In this document: piece by piece, positions 35,515-43,781 of the stretch
Position numbering within the stretch: position 1 is the first letter of the stretch
How the letters are laid out: every line of letters begins with the position of its first letter
Assembly (NCBI RefSeq): GCF_900112935.1
Contig: NZ_FONM01000019.1
Span: 1-57,959, forward strand
DNA length: 57,959 nt
Reading direction: 5' to 3'
Source: Trichococcus pasteurii
Lineage (GTDB): Bacteria > Bacillota > Bacilli > Lactobacillales > Aerococcaceae
Position numbers and translations under genes: made by a program
Notes under the pieces: generated by a model
What the model was told of the DNA's origin: nothing
What the model saw: the letters and a program-made list of their open reading frames with translations, nothing else
The model's database searches: none

Positions 35515-37731
35515 ATGGATGAACACAAACATACGGAGCACACGCACACAGCCCACACCCCGGAGGCCCCAAAGACACTTGACCCGCACGCCGGGCACGA
35601 CCATTCCGGGCATCATATGCCCCCAACTCAGCCGGTTGCTGCCGGACCCAAACCAGAAAAGCACGCAGCACATGATCACGACGGTGCACAAGAACACGAA
35701 CCGAAACCGGCCGCTTCCCATGGCCACGAACAAGATGAACAGCACGTGGCGCACGATATGTCCGGGCATAGCGCCGCTGGGCATGCCGGCCACCACGAGC
35801 AGATGGTGGCCGATTACAGGAAACGATTTTGGATCGTGTTGCTGCTGACGATTCCAGTAACCCTGCTATCCCCAATGATCATGATGCTCTTCGGTTACCA
35901 TTTCGACTTTCCGGGAGCAAACTTCATCGTCTTTGGCTTGTCCAGCGTCATTTTCTTCTACGGCGGCAAACCGTTTCTGGAGGGCGCTTGGGAGGAATGG
36001 AAAAGTAAGTCGCTCGGCATGATGATGCTGATCTCCTTGGCGATCGTTTCCGCCTATATCTACAGCACCTTCACAGCCTTCTTCATAGAAGGATCGGACT
36101 TTTATTTCGAACTGGCAACCCTGATCCTGATCATGCTGCTCGGCCACTGGATCGAGATGAAATCCCAGATGGGGGCTTCCAAGGCTCTGGAGGAACTCAT
36201 TAAACTGATGCCCAAGGAAGCACACCGGTTGGATGCGGTCGGCAATGTCGAAGAAGTGTCGATCGAAGCCCTCGTTCCGGGTGAACGCATCCTCGTCAAG
36301 CCCGGCGAAAAGATCCCTTTGGACGGAAAAATCTACGAAGGCCTCTCAACGGTTGACGAATCGATGCTGACGGGCGAATCTGTGCCCGTCGAAAAACAAC
36401 CGGGCATGCAGGCCATCGGAGGCTCCATCAACGGGTCAGGCGTCCTGAAGCTGACCGTGGAAAAGGTCGGGAATGAAACCTACTTGGCTCAGGTCATCAA
36501 CATGGTCCAGGATGCCCAGAAGCAAAAATCCAAGTCGCAGGGTTTGGCAGACAAAGCGGCCGGTTGGCTATTCTATATCGCTGTCATCGCCGGCGCCCTG
36601 ACTTTCCTTTATTGGATTTTTGCAGCCGACCTGGCCTTTGCCTTGGAACGGATGGTGACGGTCCTCGTCATCGCTTGCCCCCACGCACTCGGGCTGGCTG
36701 TTCCTTTGGTGAATGCGGTGTCCACTTCAATCGCAGCCCGAAACGGCTTGCTGATCCGCAACCGAACGCAATTCGAGGAGGCACGTACCGTAGATCGGAT
36801 CGTCTTCGACAAGACCGGGACCTTGACGGAAGGCAACTTCGGCGTAACCGACATCCTTCCCGCAGCTGGGGTCTCCGAGAAGGAATTACTGACGCTGGCC
36901 TATTCTGCCGAGAGTCAATCGGAACACCCAATCGCAAAAGGCATCGTCCGCAAAGGGGAAGCAGACGCTATCGCGCTTCTGCCGGTAACTGATTTTCAAA
37001 ACCTTACCGGCCAAGGTCTGCAGGTAACTGTGGATGGCATGCAGATTGCTGTCGTCAGCCCCGGAACCATGGATGAGCGCGGTGTCGCATACGACAAGGA
37101 GACATTCGCCGGCTTGGCCCAGCAAGGCAAAACCGTTGTCTTCGTCCTCAAGGAAGGCCTCCTGCAGGGAATTATCGCCAGCGCTGATATCATCCGTTCG
37201 TCCTCGCACGAAGTCGTGGCTGCCCTGAAGGAGCAAGGCATCGAAGCCATCATGCTGACAGGCGACAACAGCCGCGCAGCGCATTACGTGGGCGATCAGT
37301 TGGAGCTAGCTCAGGTATTTTCGGAAGTTCTGCCTGCCGAGAAATCGAAGCACATCACCGCGCTGAAGGCCGGAAACAAGAAAGTAGCGATGGTCGGGGA
37401 TGGAGTCAATGATGCGCCCGCTTTGGCGGAGGCTGACCTTGGCATTGCCATCGGCGCCGGCACGGATGTCGCGATCGAAACAGCCGACGTCATTCTGGTG
37501 GACAGCAATCCGAAAGACGTATTGACCATCATCACACTTTCGAAAGCCACTTACCGCAAGATGGTCGAAAATCTGATTTGGGCTGTCGGCTATAACGTGA
37601 TTGCCATCCCGCTGGCTGCAGGCGTTTTGGCCAACCAAGGCCTCGTCATAACACCGGCCATTGGGGCAGCCGTCATGTCGATCAGTACCATCATCTGCGC
37701 GGTCAATGCCCGACTGCTGAAGATAGACTGA
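35515..37731 (+). CDS. copB: CopB-type heavy-metal P-type ATPase with His-rich N-terminus
   Basis: This 738-residue membrane pump exports copper or silver using ATP. The first 100 or so residues are extremely rich in histidine (HKHTEHTHTAH, HAGHDHSGHH, HDMSGHSAAGHAGHHEQ), likely binding metal. The core has actuator TGES (about 286), membrane motif CPH in IACPHALGLAVPL (C388), phosphorylation site DKTGT (D432), HP motif and GDGVNDAP. CPH rather than CPC marks the P1B-3 (CopB) group. AAAGGAGG before 35515 sets the start, although the frame is open to 35482. It faces a copper-style two-component/oxidase operon on the other strand. Confidence 0.95.
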   Translation: MDEHKHTEHTHTAHTPEAPKTLDPHAGHDHSGHHMPPTQPVAAGPKPEKHAAHDHDGAQEHEPKPAASHGHEQDEQHVAHDMSGHSAAGHAGHHEQMVADYRKRFWIVLLLTIPVTLLSPMIMMLFGYHFDFPGANFIVFGLSSVIFFYGGKPFLEGAWEEWKSKSLGMMMLISLAIVSAYIYSTFTAFFIEGSDFYFELATLILIMLLGHWIEMKSQMGASKALEELIKLMPKEAHRLDAVGNVEEVSIEALVPGERILVKPGEKIPLDGKIYEGLSTVDESMLTGESVPVEKQPGMQAIGGSINGSGVLKLTVEKVGNETYLAQVINMVQDAQKQKSKSQGLADKAAGWLFYIAVIAGALTFLYWIFAADLAFALERMVTVLVIACPHALGLAVPLVNAVSTSIAARNGLLIRNRTQFEEARTVDRIVFDKTGTLTEGNFGVTDILPAAGVSEKELLTLAYSAESQSEHPIAKGIVRKGEADAIALLPVTDFQNLTGQGLQVTVDGMQIAVVSPGTMDERGVAYDKETFAGLAQQGKTVVFVLKEGLLQGIIASADIIRSSSHEVVAALKEQGIEAIMLTGDNSRAAHYVGDQLELAQVFSEVLPAEKSKHITALKAGNKKVAMVGDGVNDAPALAEADLGIAIGAGTDVAIETADVILVDSNPKDVLTIITLSKATYRKMVENLIWAVGYNVIAIPLAAGVLANQGLVITPAIGAAVMSISTIICAVNARLLKID

Positions 37732-37833
37732 GCTTGCACTTCAAATAATCACCGCAACAGACTATAAAACTACATCCAATCTACACAATATGACTGTATA
37801 CTGCATATATAGAGAAAAAAAGGGGGCCTTTGC

Positions 37834-38067
37834 ATGTTTGGCAGATGCTTACAATATTTTGGAGGTTTTGGCATGGGCGGCATGATGTTTATGTGGATTT
37901 TCTGGATTGCTTTGATCATACTCGTCATTTACTTGGCAACCAGGCTTTTGAACGATAGATCAGGCAAAGTTTCAACAGACGAATCCGCTTTGGACATCCT
38001 GAAAAAAGAACTGGCTAAAGGGAACATTACCGAGGAAGAGTTCGATCGCAAGAAGAAACTTTTGTAA
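37834..38067 (+). CDS. Small SHOCT-domain membrane protein
   Basis: This 77-residue protein has a Gly/Met-rich start (FGGFGMGGMMFMWIF), one membrane span (about residues 19-40) and a C-terminal SHOCT domain (ALDILKKELAKGNITEEEFDRKKKLL). SHOCT tails are short helical oligomerisation modules. Similar proteins often sit beside copper pumps in Firmicutes. The methionines could bind Cu or Ag; this is inference. GGGGGCC precedes the ATG. It follows copB by about 100 bases and ends at a strong terminator. Confidence 0.85.
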   Translation: MFGRCLQYFGGFGMGGMMFMWIFWIALIILVIYLATRLLNDRSGKVSTDESALDILKKELAKGNITEEEFDRKKKLL

Positions 38068-38079
38068 TCCAGCATGAAT

Positions 38080-38126
38080 ACAAAACGAGGGACAGTCACA
38101 TTTTGTGGCTGTCCCTCGTTTTGTTT
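38080..38126. terminator. Bidirectional terminator between SHOCT and sensor-kinase genes
   Basis: AAAACGAGGGACAGTCACA pairs with TGTGGCTGTCCCTCGTTTT around a TTT loop, with T-rich sequence on both sides, so it can serve both converging transcripts. Confidence 0.9.
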
Positions 38127-38164
38127 GTCATTCATCGGATAGTTAAAATTCGAATCTCTTTCGT

Positions 38165-39565
38165 TCATGCCCGTTCCTGCTCCAACGGAATGGAGACCGT
38201 AAACGTGGCTCCCTTGCCGATATCGCTGACAACGCGCACAGTTCCGTTGTGCTTCCTGATGATGCTTTTGACGATGGCCAGGCCGAGACCTTGCCCACCG
38301 GATTTGCTGTTGCGCGACGGTTCCGTCATATAGAACCGCTCAAAAATTTTCTCCTGGTCTTCCGGATCGATGCCGATGCCGTCATCGGACACTTTCAGCA
38401 CCGCTTGGTTACCTTCCTGATGGATTTCGATATGGATACTCCCTTGCTTCGGAGTGAATTTGATCGCATTCGCCAAAAGGTTCGTCAGCACTTGACTGAT
38501 TTTGTCCTGATCCGCCGTTATCATCACCGGCTCCCCAGCAACCGCCAAAATGATATTCTTTTTGGCGGCTGCAGCCGTGAAATTCGTCGCGACTTTCTTG
38601 CTCAAAGCCTGCAAGTCAAAACGGCTGAATTCCAATTTCTCGTGATTGCTTTCCATTTCGTTGATTTTGTCGATATTCCCGATCAGGCGGGAAATCCGGT
38701 TCACTTCATCATAACAGATCTTCAAACGCTCGTTGCTCGGCTCCCAGATGCCGTCAAGCATCGCTTCCAGATTGCCCTTCAAAGTCGTAAGCGGGGTCCG
38801 AATTTCATGCGCAATATCGGAAGAAAGGCGGTTCCGGATTTCCTGTTGGCTGTCCAGTTGACGGGATAGGCTATCCACCGAACGGATCAACGCATCTATC
38901 TCGACGATGTTCGTTTCCTTCGGTGCTTGCTCCGTATAGTTCCCTTTAGCGATTTCTCCGGTGAAGCGGCTCACCGCAAAGACCGGCACGCTTAATTTTC
39001 TGGCGATCCAGACCGCGAAAAAAAGCGATAAGGCGAAAGCCAGCAGCGCCACGATCAGCAGATTGTTGCGGATATCGCTCATGAATGCGACATCATGTTC
39101 TGTATAGAAATACGTACCCATTGTTCCGAGTGTCAGGCTGCCGATTGTTTTGGAGCCATCATTAAGCTCCACAGTGGTCACCGTATATTCGCTCTCTGTC
39201 CCACCCATCATTTCGCTCATTTGCGACATATGGCTGGACATCATCTGGCGGTTTTCCTGTTCCTCCATCGCAGTGGGGGTCCAGATCAGCTCTCCTTGGC
39301 TGTCGTACACTTTCAGGATGATATCGGCCTGCAATGCCTGCCTGCCGATGACCGCTACGGCATCCTCATCCCAACTGCCTTCTTGAGCATAAACCGCTTC
39401 GATTTCATCCGTAAAACCGGTTATTTCTTCTGTGCGCCGTTCGCTGACATATTCCGAGAAGTGGCTGTCCAATAAACGCATGCTGAACCAGCCGAACAGC
39501 CCGATGATGACGCTCGAAAAGAGCAGGAAGGAAAAAATCAGCTGCCAACTGATCGTCCGCCTCAT
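38165..39565 (-). CDS. Sensor histidine kinase, probable copper/silver sensor
   Basis: This 466-residue membrane kinase has a first span (about residues 9-30), an extracytoplasmic sensor (31-165), a second span (167-187), HAMP (188-240), HisKA with phospho-acceptor H253 in SSDIAHEIRTPL, and an ATPase domain with DDGIGIDPEDQEKIFERFY and GGQGLGLAIVKSI. The sensor carries RQMMSSHMSQMSEMMGG (about 106-122), a Met/His cluster suited to Cu(I) or Ag(I). The ATG overlaps the response-regulator stop by four bases. With the oxidase gene upstream it forms an operon for periplasmic-side metal stress. Confidence 0.93.
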   Translation of the reverse strand: MRRTISWQLIFSFLLFSSVIIGLFGWFSMRLLDSHFSEYVSERRTEEITGFTDEIEAVYAQEGSWDEDAVAVIGRQALQADIILKVYDSQGELIWTPTAMEEQENRQMMSSHMSQMSEMMGGTESEYTVTTVELNDGSKTIGSLTLGTMGTYFYTEHDVAFMSDIRNNLLIVALLAFALSLFFAVWIARKLSVPVFAVSRFTGEIAKGNYTEQAPKETNIVEIDALIRSVDSLSRQLDSQQEIRNRLSSDIAHEIRTPLTTLKGNLEAMLDGIWEPSNERLKICYDEVNRISRLIGNIDKINEMESNHEKLEFSRFDLQALSKKVATNFTAAAAKKNIILAVAGEPVMITADQDKISQVLTNLLANAIKFTPKQGSIHIEIHQEGNQAVLKVSDDGIGIDPEDQEKIFERFYMTEPSRNSKSGGQGLGLAIVKSIIRKHNGTVRVVSDIGKGATFTVSIPLEQERA

Positions 39566-40251
39566 CGCTTCCCACCAAACCGGTAGCCGCTTCCCCGGAC
39601 AGTCAATATATAAATGGGCTGCTTCGGTTCCGGCTCAATCTTTTGTCTGATGTTCTTGATGTGCGTATCGATGACCCTGTCCAACCCTTCGAAGTCCAGC
39701 CCTTTTACGCTCTCCAGCAATTCTTCCCTCGTGAAGAGCCGGCTCGGATTCTTGGCCAACAAAGTCAACAGTTCATATTCGGTAGCCGTCAACGCGACTT
39801 CCTGTTTCCGCGCAAAAACCTGCTTCGTTTTGGGATGAATGACCAATTGCCCACCATCGAAGCTCCATTTCTCTTCAGCATTGGCTGGGGCAGCGCGCCT
39901 CAAAACTGTCTCGACCCGCGCCACCAGTTCCTTTGGGCTGAATGGTTTGACCATGTAATCATCCGCACCGATCCGCAAGCCGCTCAAGATATCCTTTTCG
40001 GATGACCTTGCCGTCAGCATGATGATGGGCACGTTGGATTCTTCGCGGATTTTGGCGCAGATATCTCCGCCTGACATATCCGGCAGCATCAGATCCAACA
40101 CGATCAGATCCGGATTGAAAGCATGAAATTTCTCCAATGCCTCCGCCCCGGACTCGGCACGGTATACCTGATATTTTTTGGCGGCCAGATAGGCCTCCAC
40201 GATATCCAAAATATTTGGTTCATCATCGACGATCAAAATCTTCACGGGCAT
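39562..40251 (-). CDS. OmpR-family response regulator
   Basis: This 229-residue cytosolic regulator has a receiver domain (acidic pocket D9, D10; phospho-acceptor D53 in VLDLMLPD; K103 in MVKPFSPKEL) and a winged-helix DNA-binding domain (about 130-228; LTATEYELLTLLAKNPSRLFTREELLE, RVIDTHIKNIRQKI). It sits between the multicopper oxidase and its cognate sensor kinase (four-base overlap). It probably activates the oxidase operon, and perhaps copB, under copper or silver stress. Confidence 0.95.
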   Translation of the reverse strand: MPVKILIVDDEPNILDIVEAYLAAKKYQVYRAESGAEALEKFHAFNPDLIVLDLMLPDMSGGDICAKIREESNVPIIMLTARSSEKDILSGLRIGADDYMVKPFSPKELVARVETVLRRAAPANAEEKWSFDGGQLVIHPKTKQVFARKQEVALTATEYELLTLLAKNPSRLFTREELLESVKGLDFEGLDRVIDTHIKNIRQKIEPEPKQPIYILTVRGSGYRFGGKR

Positions 40252-40277
40252 CCACCTCCATCTTATTCCCCTGATTT

Positions 40278-41828
40278 TTATTGTACACTGACCTGACCCA
40301 TCATGCCATTGTCCTCATGCTCCAAAATGTGGCAATGGTACATGAAGACTCCCTTCTCAGGAAAAGTCACCGCCAGCCGGACCGTTTCGCCGGGGTAAAC
40401 GGCGATGGTGTCCTTCCAGCCTTGCTCGTTCTGCGGCGGCTCCGCTCCATCACGCGACAGCACCTGGAATTGGACGCCATGGATATGGAAAGGATGAACC
40501 ATGCTGCCCATCATATCCTGCGCATTGTGGACTTCCCAGATGACTGTTTCATTCAGGCTCTGCTCGGTATCGATCCGATCCATGTCGAACTGGTTGCCGT
40601 TGATGTTGACCATGAATGACATGCCGCTCAGCGTGAACTGTTGGACGGCCGCTCCTTGCGTCGTCATTTCAGGAATCGCGTTCAAGGTTTCCGGCAGTGC
40701 CATCTGTGCGTCCGTCTCCTCCGTGACGTTCAGGGCAAGGACTGTTGCATCCCCATCCATCAGTTTCACGGTATCTCCTTTGCCGTAGGAACTCAGGTCC
40801 ACGATGATTTCCGCCCGTTCACCCGGCGTCAACGTCACAGATTTCAACGCAACCGGCTGCTCCAGGAAACCGCCGTCGCTGGCGATCTGATGGAACACCG
40901 CGCCATTTTCCAATCCGAACGTGTAATTGCGGGCATTCGAGCCATTCACCAGACGCAACCGGACCAGTTCATTTTTGACTTCCACATACGGATTGATGGT
41001 CCCGTTCACCAACAAAGTGTCGCCGTAGGTGCCGTCGGGATCGTAAGTGCCTGCGTAATCGAATTGGTTGTCCGCATCGAAGCTCCGATCCTGGACGATC
41101 AAAGGAAAGTCATTCACCCCATAGTCCTTCGGCAAGTTAAGCTGGTCGGAATTGTCGTCCTCGACAAAGATCAATCCGGCCAGACCGGCATAGACTTGTT
41201 CAGCTGTAGTCCTCAAGGCATGCGGGTGGAACCACAACGTCGCCGCCTCCTGATTGACCGTGAAATCCACTTGCATCGTTTCATTCGGTCCGACCGGATG
41301 ATGCGGCCCGCCATCGATATCAGAAGGGACCTTTAGTCCGTGCCAATGGAAAGAGGTGGCTTCGGACAACTGGTTTTCGGTCTTGATATGCACCTCTTGA
41401 CCTTCATTCACGACCAAAACCGGACCAAGATAGGAACCGTTGTAACCGAGCGTCTGCGTCGTTTTTCCTTCCAGGAAGGCAGTCTCCCCCGCTTGCGCTG
41501 TGACCGTGTAGGTGATTTCACTATCCGATTCGGAATCCGGCACCGCCAGTTCCGGAACCCGCAGTGCAGTCATTTCCTGCCCGCTTTCATCCAGGACTGT
41601 AGCCCGATCTGCGCCCATCATATGCCCCATCCCGATAAAATTCCCTGCGCTGCTCGAATCCGTACCAATAGTTGTCACCCGATTGTCACCGTTATTGAAA
41701 AACGTCGAGAAAAGATTGGCTGATACAAACAGCAACAACGCCAGCGAAGCAACCAAAGCGACAATCAACGAGGTTCTCCTGCTCATTTTAATCCGTCCTT
41801 CCCGTTCTGAATCTTTTGTTGCCTTCAT
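40278..41828 (-). CDS. Multicopper oxidase, membrane-anchored or exported
   Basis: This 516-residue enzyme has three cupredoxin domains and all four copper-binding segments: HWHG, HPHA, HPFHIHG and HCHILEHEDNGMM. Relatives (CueO, CotA, CopA) oxidise Cu(I) or organic substrates with reduction of oxygen to water. The N-terminus has a basic stretch then one hydrophobic segment (about residues 20-42) without a lipobox, so it is a signal anchor or signal peptide; a GMGHMMGAD motif follows. GGAGG eight bases before the ATG at 41828 sets the start; an internal ATG at 41786 has a weaker site. First gene of the oxidase-regulator-kinase operon. Confidence 0.95.
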   Translation of the reverse strand: MKATKDSEREGRIKMSRRTSLIVALVASLALLLFVSANLFSTFFNNGDNRVTTIGTDSSSAGNFIGMGHMMGADRATVLDESGQEMTALRVPELAVPDSESDSEITYTVTAQAGETAFLEGKTTQTLGYNGSYLGPVLVVNEGQEVHIKTENQLSEATSFHWHGLKVPSDIDGGPHHPVGPNETMQVDFTVNQEAATLWFHPHALRTTAEQVYAGLAGLIFVEDDNSDQLNLPKDYGVNDFPLIVQDRSFDADNQFDYAGTYDPDGTYGDTLLVNGTINPYVEVKNELVRLRLVNGSNARNYTFGLENGAVFHQIASDGGFLEQPVALKSVTLTPGERAEIIVDLSSYGKGDTVKLMDGDATVLALNVTEETDAQMALPETLNAIPEMTTQGAAVQQFTLSGMSFMVNINGNQFDMDRIDTEQSLNETVIWEVHNAQDMMGSMVHPFHIHGVQFQVLSRDGAEPPQNEQGWKDTIAVYPGETVRLAVTFPEKGVFMYHCHILEHEDNGMMGQVSVQ

Positions 41829-41886
41829 TATACATCCTCCGTGTGTAGAACAGATGGATTTTGCAACCGGATAGCCTTGAAACGAT

Positions 41887-41927
41887 AAAAAATCTCCCTC
41901 TGACGTGAAATCAAAAGGAGACTATTT
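41887..41927 (-). terminator. Weak terminator after oadB
   Basis: The reverse strand reads AGTCTCC, an 18-base loop, GGGAGATTTTTTATCG: a short stem with a T-run after the oadB stop. The stem is weak, so read-through is possible. Confidence 0.5.
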
Positions 41928-41940
41928 TAATTATCCATCC

Positions 41941-43071
41941 TCAACCGAAGAAAGCCAGCAGGACACCGGCTGCGACAGCCGATCCTATGACGCCCGCAAC
42001 ATTCGGACCCATCGCATGCATCAGTAAGTAGTTGGAGGGATTGTATTTGATGCCTTCTTTCTGCACAACCCGCGCAGCCATCGGTACGGCCGAAACACCG
42101 GCTGCCCCGATCAACGGATTCACTTTACCGTTCGTCAATTTGTACATCAGTTTTCCCATCAGGACGCCGGCTGCAGTCCCTACAGCAAAGGCGAAAAGCC
42201 CCAGTATGATGATTTTGATCGTGATCAATGAAAGAAAGAGCTCGCCGTTCGCCTTGGCTCCGACGGTTACGCCCAGGATGACGGTGATGGTGTACATCAT
42301 GGCATTCTGCAGCGTTTCCGTCAGTTTCGGAACCTGACCGCTTTCCCGGATCAGATTACCCAGCATCAGCATCCCCACAAGCGCTGTGGCGGATGGGACG
42401 ACCAAGCTGACGAAAATGGTGGTTATAATCGGGAACAGGATGCGCTCGTTCTTGGATACCACGCGCATCTGCTTCATGACGGTCTGCCGCTCTTTTTCGG
42501 TCGTCAACAGGCGCATGATCGGCGGCTGGATAAGTGGAACCAAAGCCATATAGGAATAGGCCGCCAGGGCGATGACCGATAAGAGATGGTTGGCCAATTT
42601 TGTCGTCAAATAGATGGCGGTCGGTCCATCCGCCCCACCGATGATGCCGACCGAGGCCGCTTCCTGGGGCGTCATCCCCAAGGCCAAAGCCCCGAAGAAT
42701 GCCGCAAAGATGCCGAACTGCGCTGCCCCGCCCAACAACAGCGTTTTCGGATTGGCGATGAGCGGTCCGAAATCGGTCGCGGCCCCGAGACAGAGGAAAA
42801 TCAACGGCGGATAGATGCCCAGATTCGTCCCTTGATAGAGATAATAAATCAACCCGCCCGGTTCACTCTCGGTAGGCGGCGCCATCAATCCGGCCAAGGG
42901 AAGATTCACCAACAGGATGCCGAACGCAATCGGGAGCAACAGATAGGGCTCATAGCCCTTCTTGATGGCCAAATAAAGGAAAATGCAGGCAATGATGATC
43001 ATAATGATTTCTTTATACGTAAGATGCGCCAATCCGGACATCCGGATCAGATCCGTCAAAGCTTGTATCAT
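41941..43071 (-). CDS. oadB: Oxaloacetate decarboxylase, beta subunit (Na+ pump)
   Basis: This 376-residue membrane protein decarboxylates carboxybiotin and exports sodium. It has about nine spans and the family motifs GGADGPTAIYLTTKLA (about residues 140-155) and the C-terminal GPNVAGVIGSAVAAGVLLAFFG with conserved Na+-binding asparagine. It is last in the operon oadA-oadG-biotin carrier-oadB. The complex turns oxaloacetate to pyruvate while building a sodium gradient, usually during citrate or other dicarboxylate fermentation. Closely related methylmalonyl-CoA or glutaconyl-CoA pumps share this subunit, but the alpha subunit here points to oxaloacetate. Confidence 0.94.
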   Translation of the reverse strand: MIQALTDLIRMSGLAHLTYKEIIMIIIACIFLYLAIKKGYEPYLLLPIAFGILLVNLPLAGLMAPPTESEPGGLIYYLYQGTNLGIYPPLIFLCLGAATDFGPLIANPKTLLLGGAAQFGIFAAFFGALALGMTPQEAASVGIIGGADGPTAIYLTTKLANHLLSVIALAAYSYMALVPLIQPPIMRLLTTEKERQTVMKQMRVVSKNERILFPIITTIFVSLVVPSATALVGMLMLGNLIRESGQVPKLTETLQNAMMYTITVILGVTVGAKANGELFLSLITIKIIILGLFAFAVGTAAGVLMGKLMYKLTNGKVNPLIGAAGVSAVPMAARVVQKEGIKYNPSNYLLMHAMGPNVAGVIGSAVAAGVLLAFFG

Positions 43072-43087
43072 AAGAATCCCTTCCCTT

Positions 43088-43435
43088 CTAGAGAATCAAC
43101 AACGGTTGGTCGGATTCGACACTGTCATTTGCTTTCACCAAAATACTTCTGATGATGCCATCCTCATCTGCAACGATTTCATTCTCCATCTTCATGGCTT
43201 CGAGCACGATGAGGTTTTCGCCTTTTTTGACCCGTTGTCCCTCTTTGACTAGGATGCGCAATATGGTCCCGGCCATCGGCGCCAGCATTGTTTTTCCCTC
43301 TGCGGGTGGCGCGTAATCAGCCGCGGGTCTGCCGCTTCCGGCCTTTGGTTGTTCTGTCATGAGCGCATCATCCGGCAACTCCCTTACCTTGACATGATAA
43401 ACTTGTCCGTCGATTTCGATTTCATAGTTCTTCAT
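43088..43435 (-). CDS. Biotin carboxyl carrier protein of oxaloacetate decarboxylase
   Basis: This 115-residue soluble protein ends in a biotinyl domain with the attachment motif EAMKMEN (K82), preceded by an Ala/Pro/Gly-rich hinge (about residues 30-47) and a short N-terminal segment (KNYEIEIDGQVYHVKVREL) like those of acyl-CoA decarboxylase gamma subunits. It carries CO2 from the alpha subunit to the membrane beta subunit. In Klebsiella this domain is fused to the alpha subunit; here it is separate, between the small membrane subunit and oadB genes, 16 bases before oadB. Confidence 0.94.
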   Translation of the reverse strand: MKNYEIEIDGQVYHVKVRELPDDALMTEQPKAGSGRPAADYAPPAEGKTMLAPMAGTILRILVKEGQRVKKGENLIVLEAMKMENEIVADEDGIIRSILVKANDSVESDQPLLIL

Positions 43436-43469
43436 AAAAAATCCTCCCTTTACGATCAGCGACTGGAAT

Positions 43470-43775
43470 TTATTTGATACGCGTTACATCAACGATTTCA
43501 AACTTCTTGGCCGGATGCGCTTCATAAGCTGCGATCAATGCCGTGATTGCAGCCGCTTTGGCGCGTTGTTCATCCACACCCATATCCCGCAAAACGGGCT
43601 GCACATCTTCTTCCCTGGTCAACAGGGTGGAAGACGTTTGGGCCGGTTCCCCTAACAACTTATGGACCAACTCCACCAGAAACCAAAGACTTGCCAGCAC
43701 CGCAAAAACAACGATCATCGCAACAACAGTGACAATCAGACCGTCTCCTAAATTAAATTCTTCCATTTTCTTCAC
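43470..43775 (-). CDS. oadG: Oxaloacetate decarboxylase, gamma (OadG-type) subunit
   Basis: This 101-residue protein has one N-terminal membrane span (about residues 12-33; LIVTVVAMIVVFAVLASLWF) and a charged C-terminal half, the layout of OadG/DUF OAD_gamma subunits that hold the alpha and beta subunits together. The C-terminus is AYEAHPAKKFEIVDVTRIK. Family sequence conservation is low, so the operon position between alpha and carrier genes carries much of the call. It begins six bases after the oadA stop. Confidence 0.9.
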   Translation of the reverse strand: MKKMEEFNLGDGLIVTVVAMIVVFAVLASLWFLVELVHKLLGEPAQTSSTLLTREEDVQPVLRDMGVDEQRAKAAAITALIAAYEAHPAKKFEIVDVTRIK

Positions 43776-43781
43776 CTCTTC

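Noticed and set aside
35500-35830. Repeats in the copB N-terminus as a CRISPR-like array
   Set aside because: The repetitive look comes from His codons (CAC/CAT) in a coding region; there is no regular repeat-spacer pattern here or anywhere in the window.
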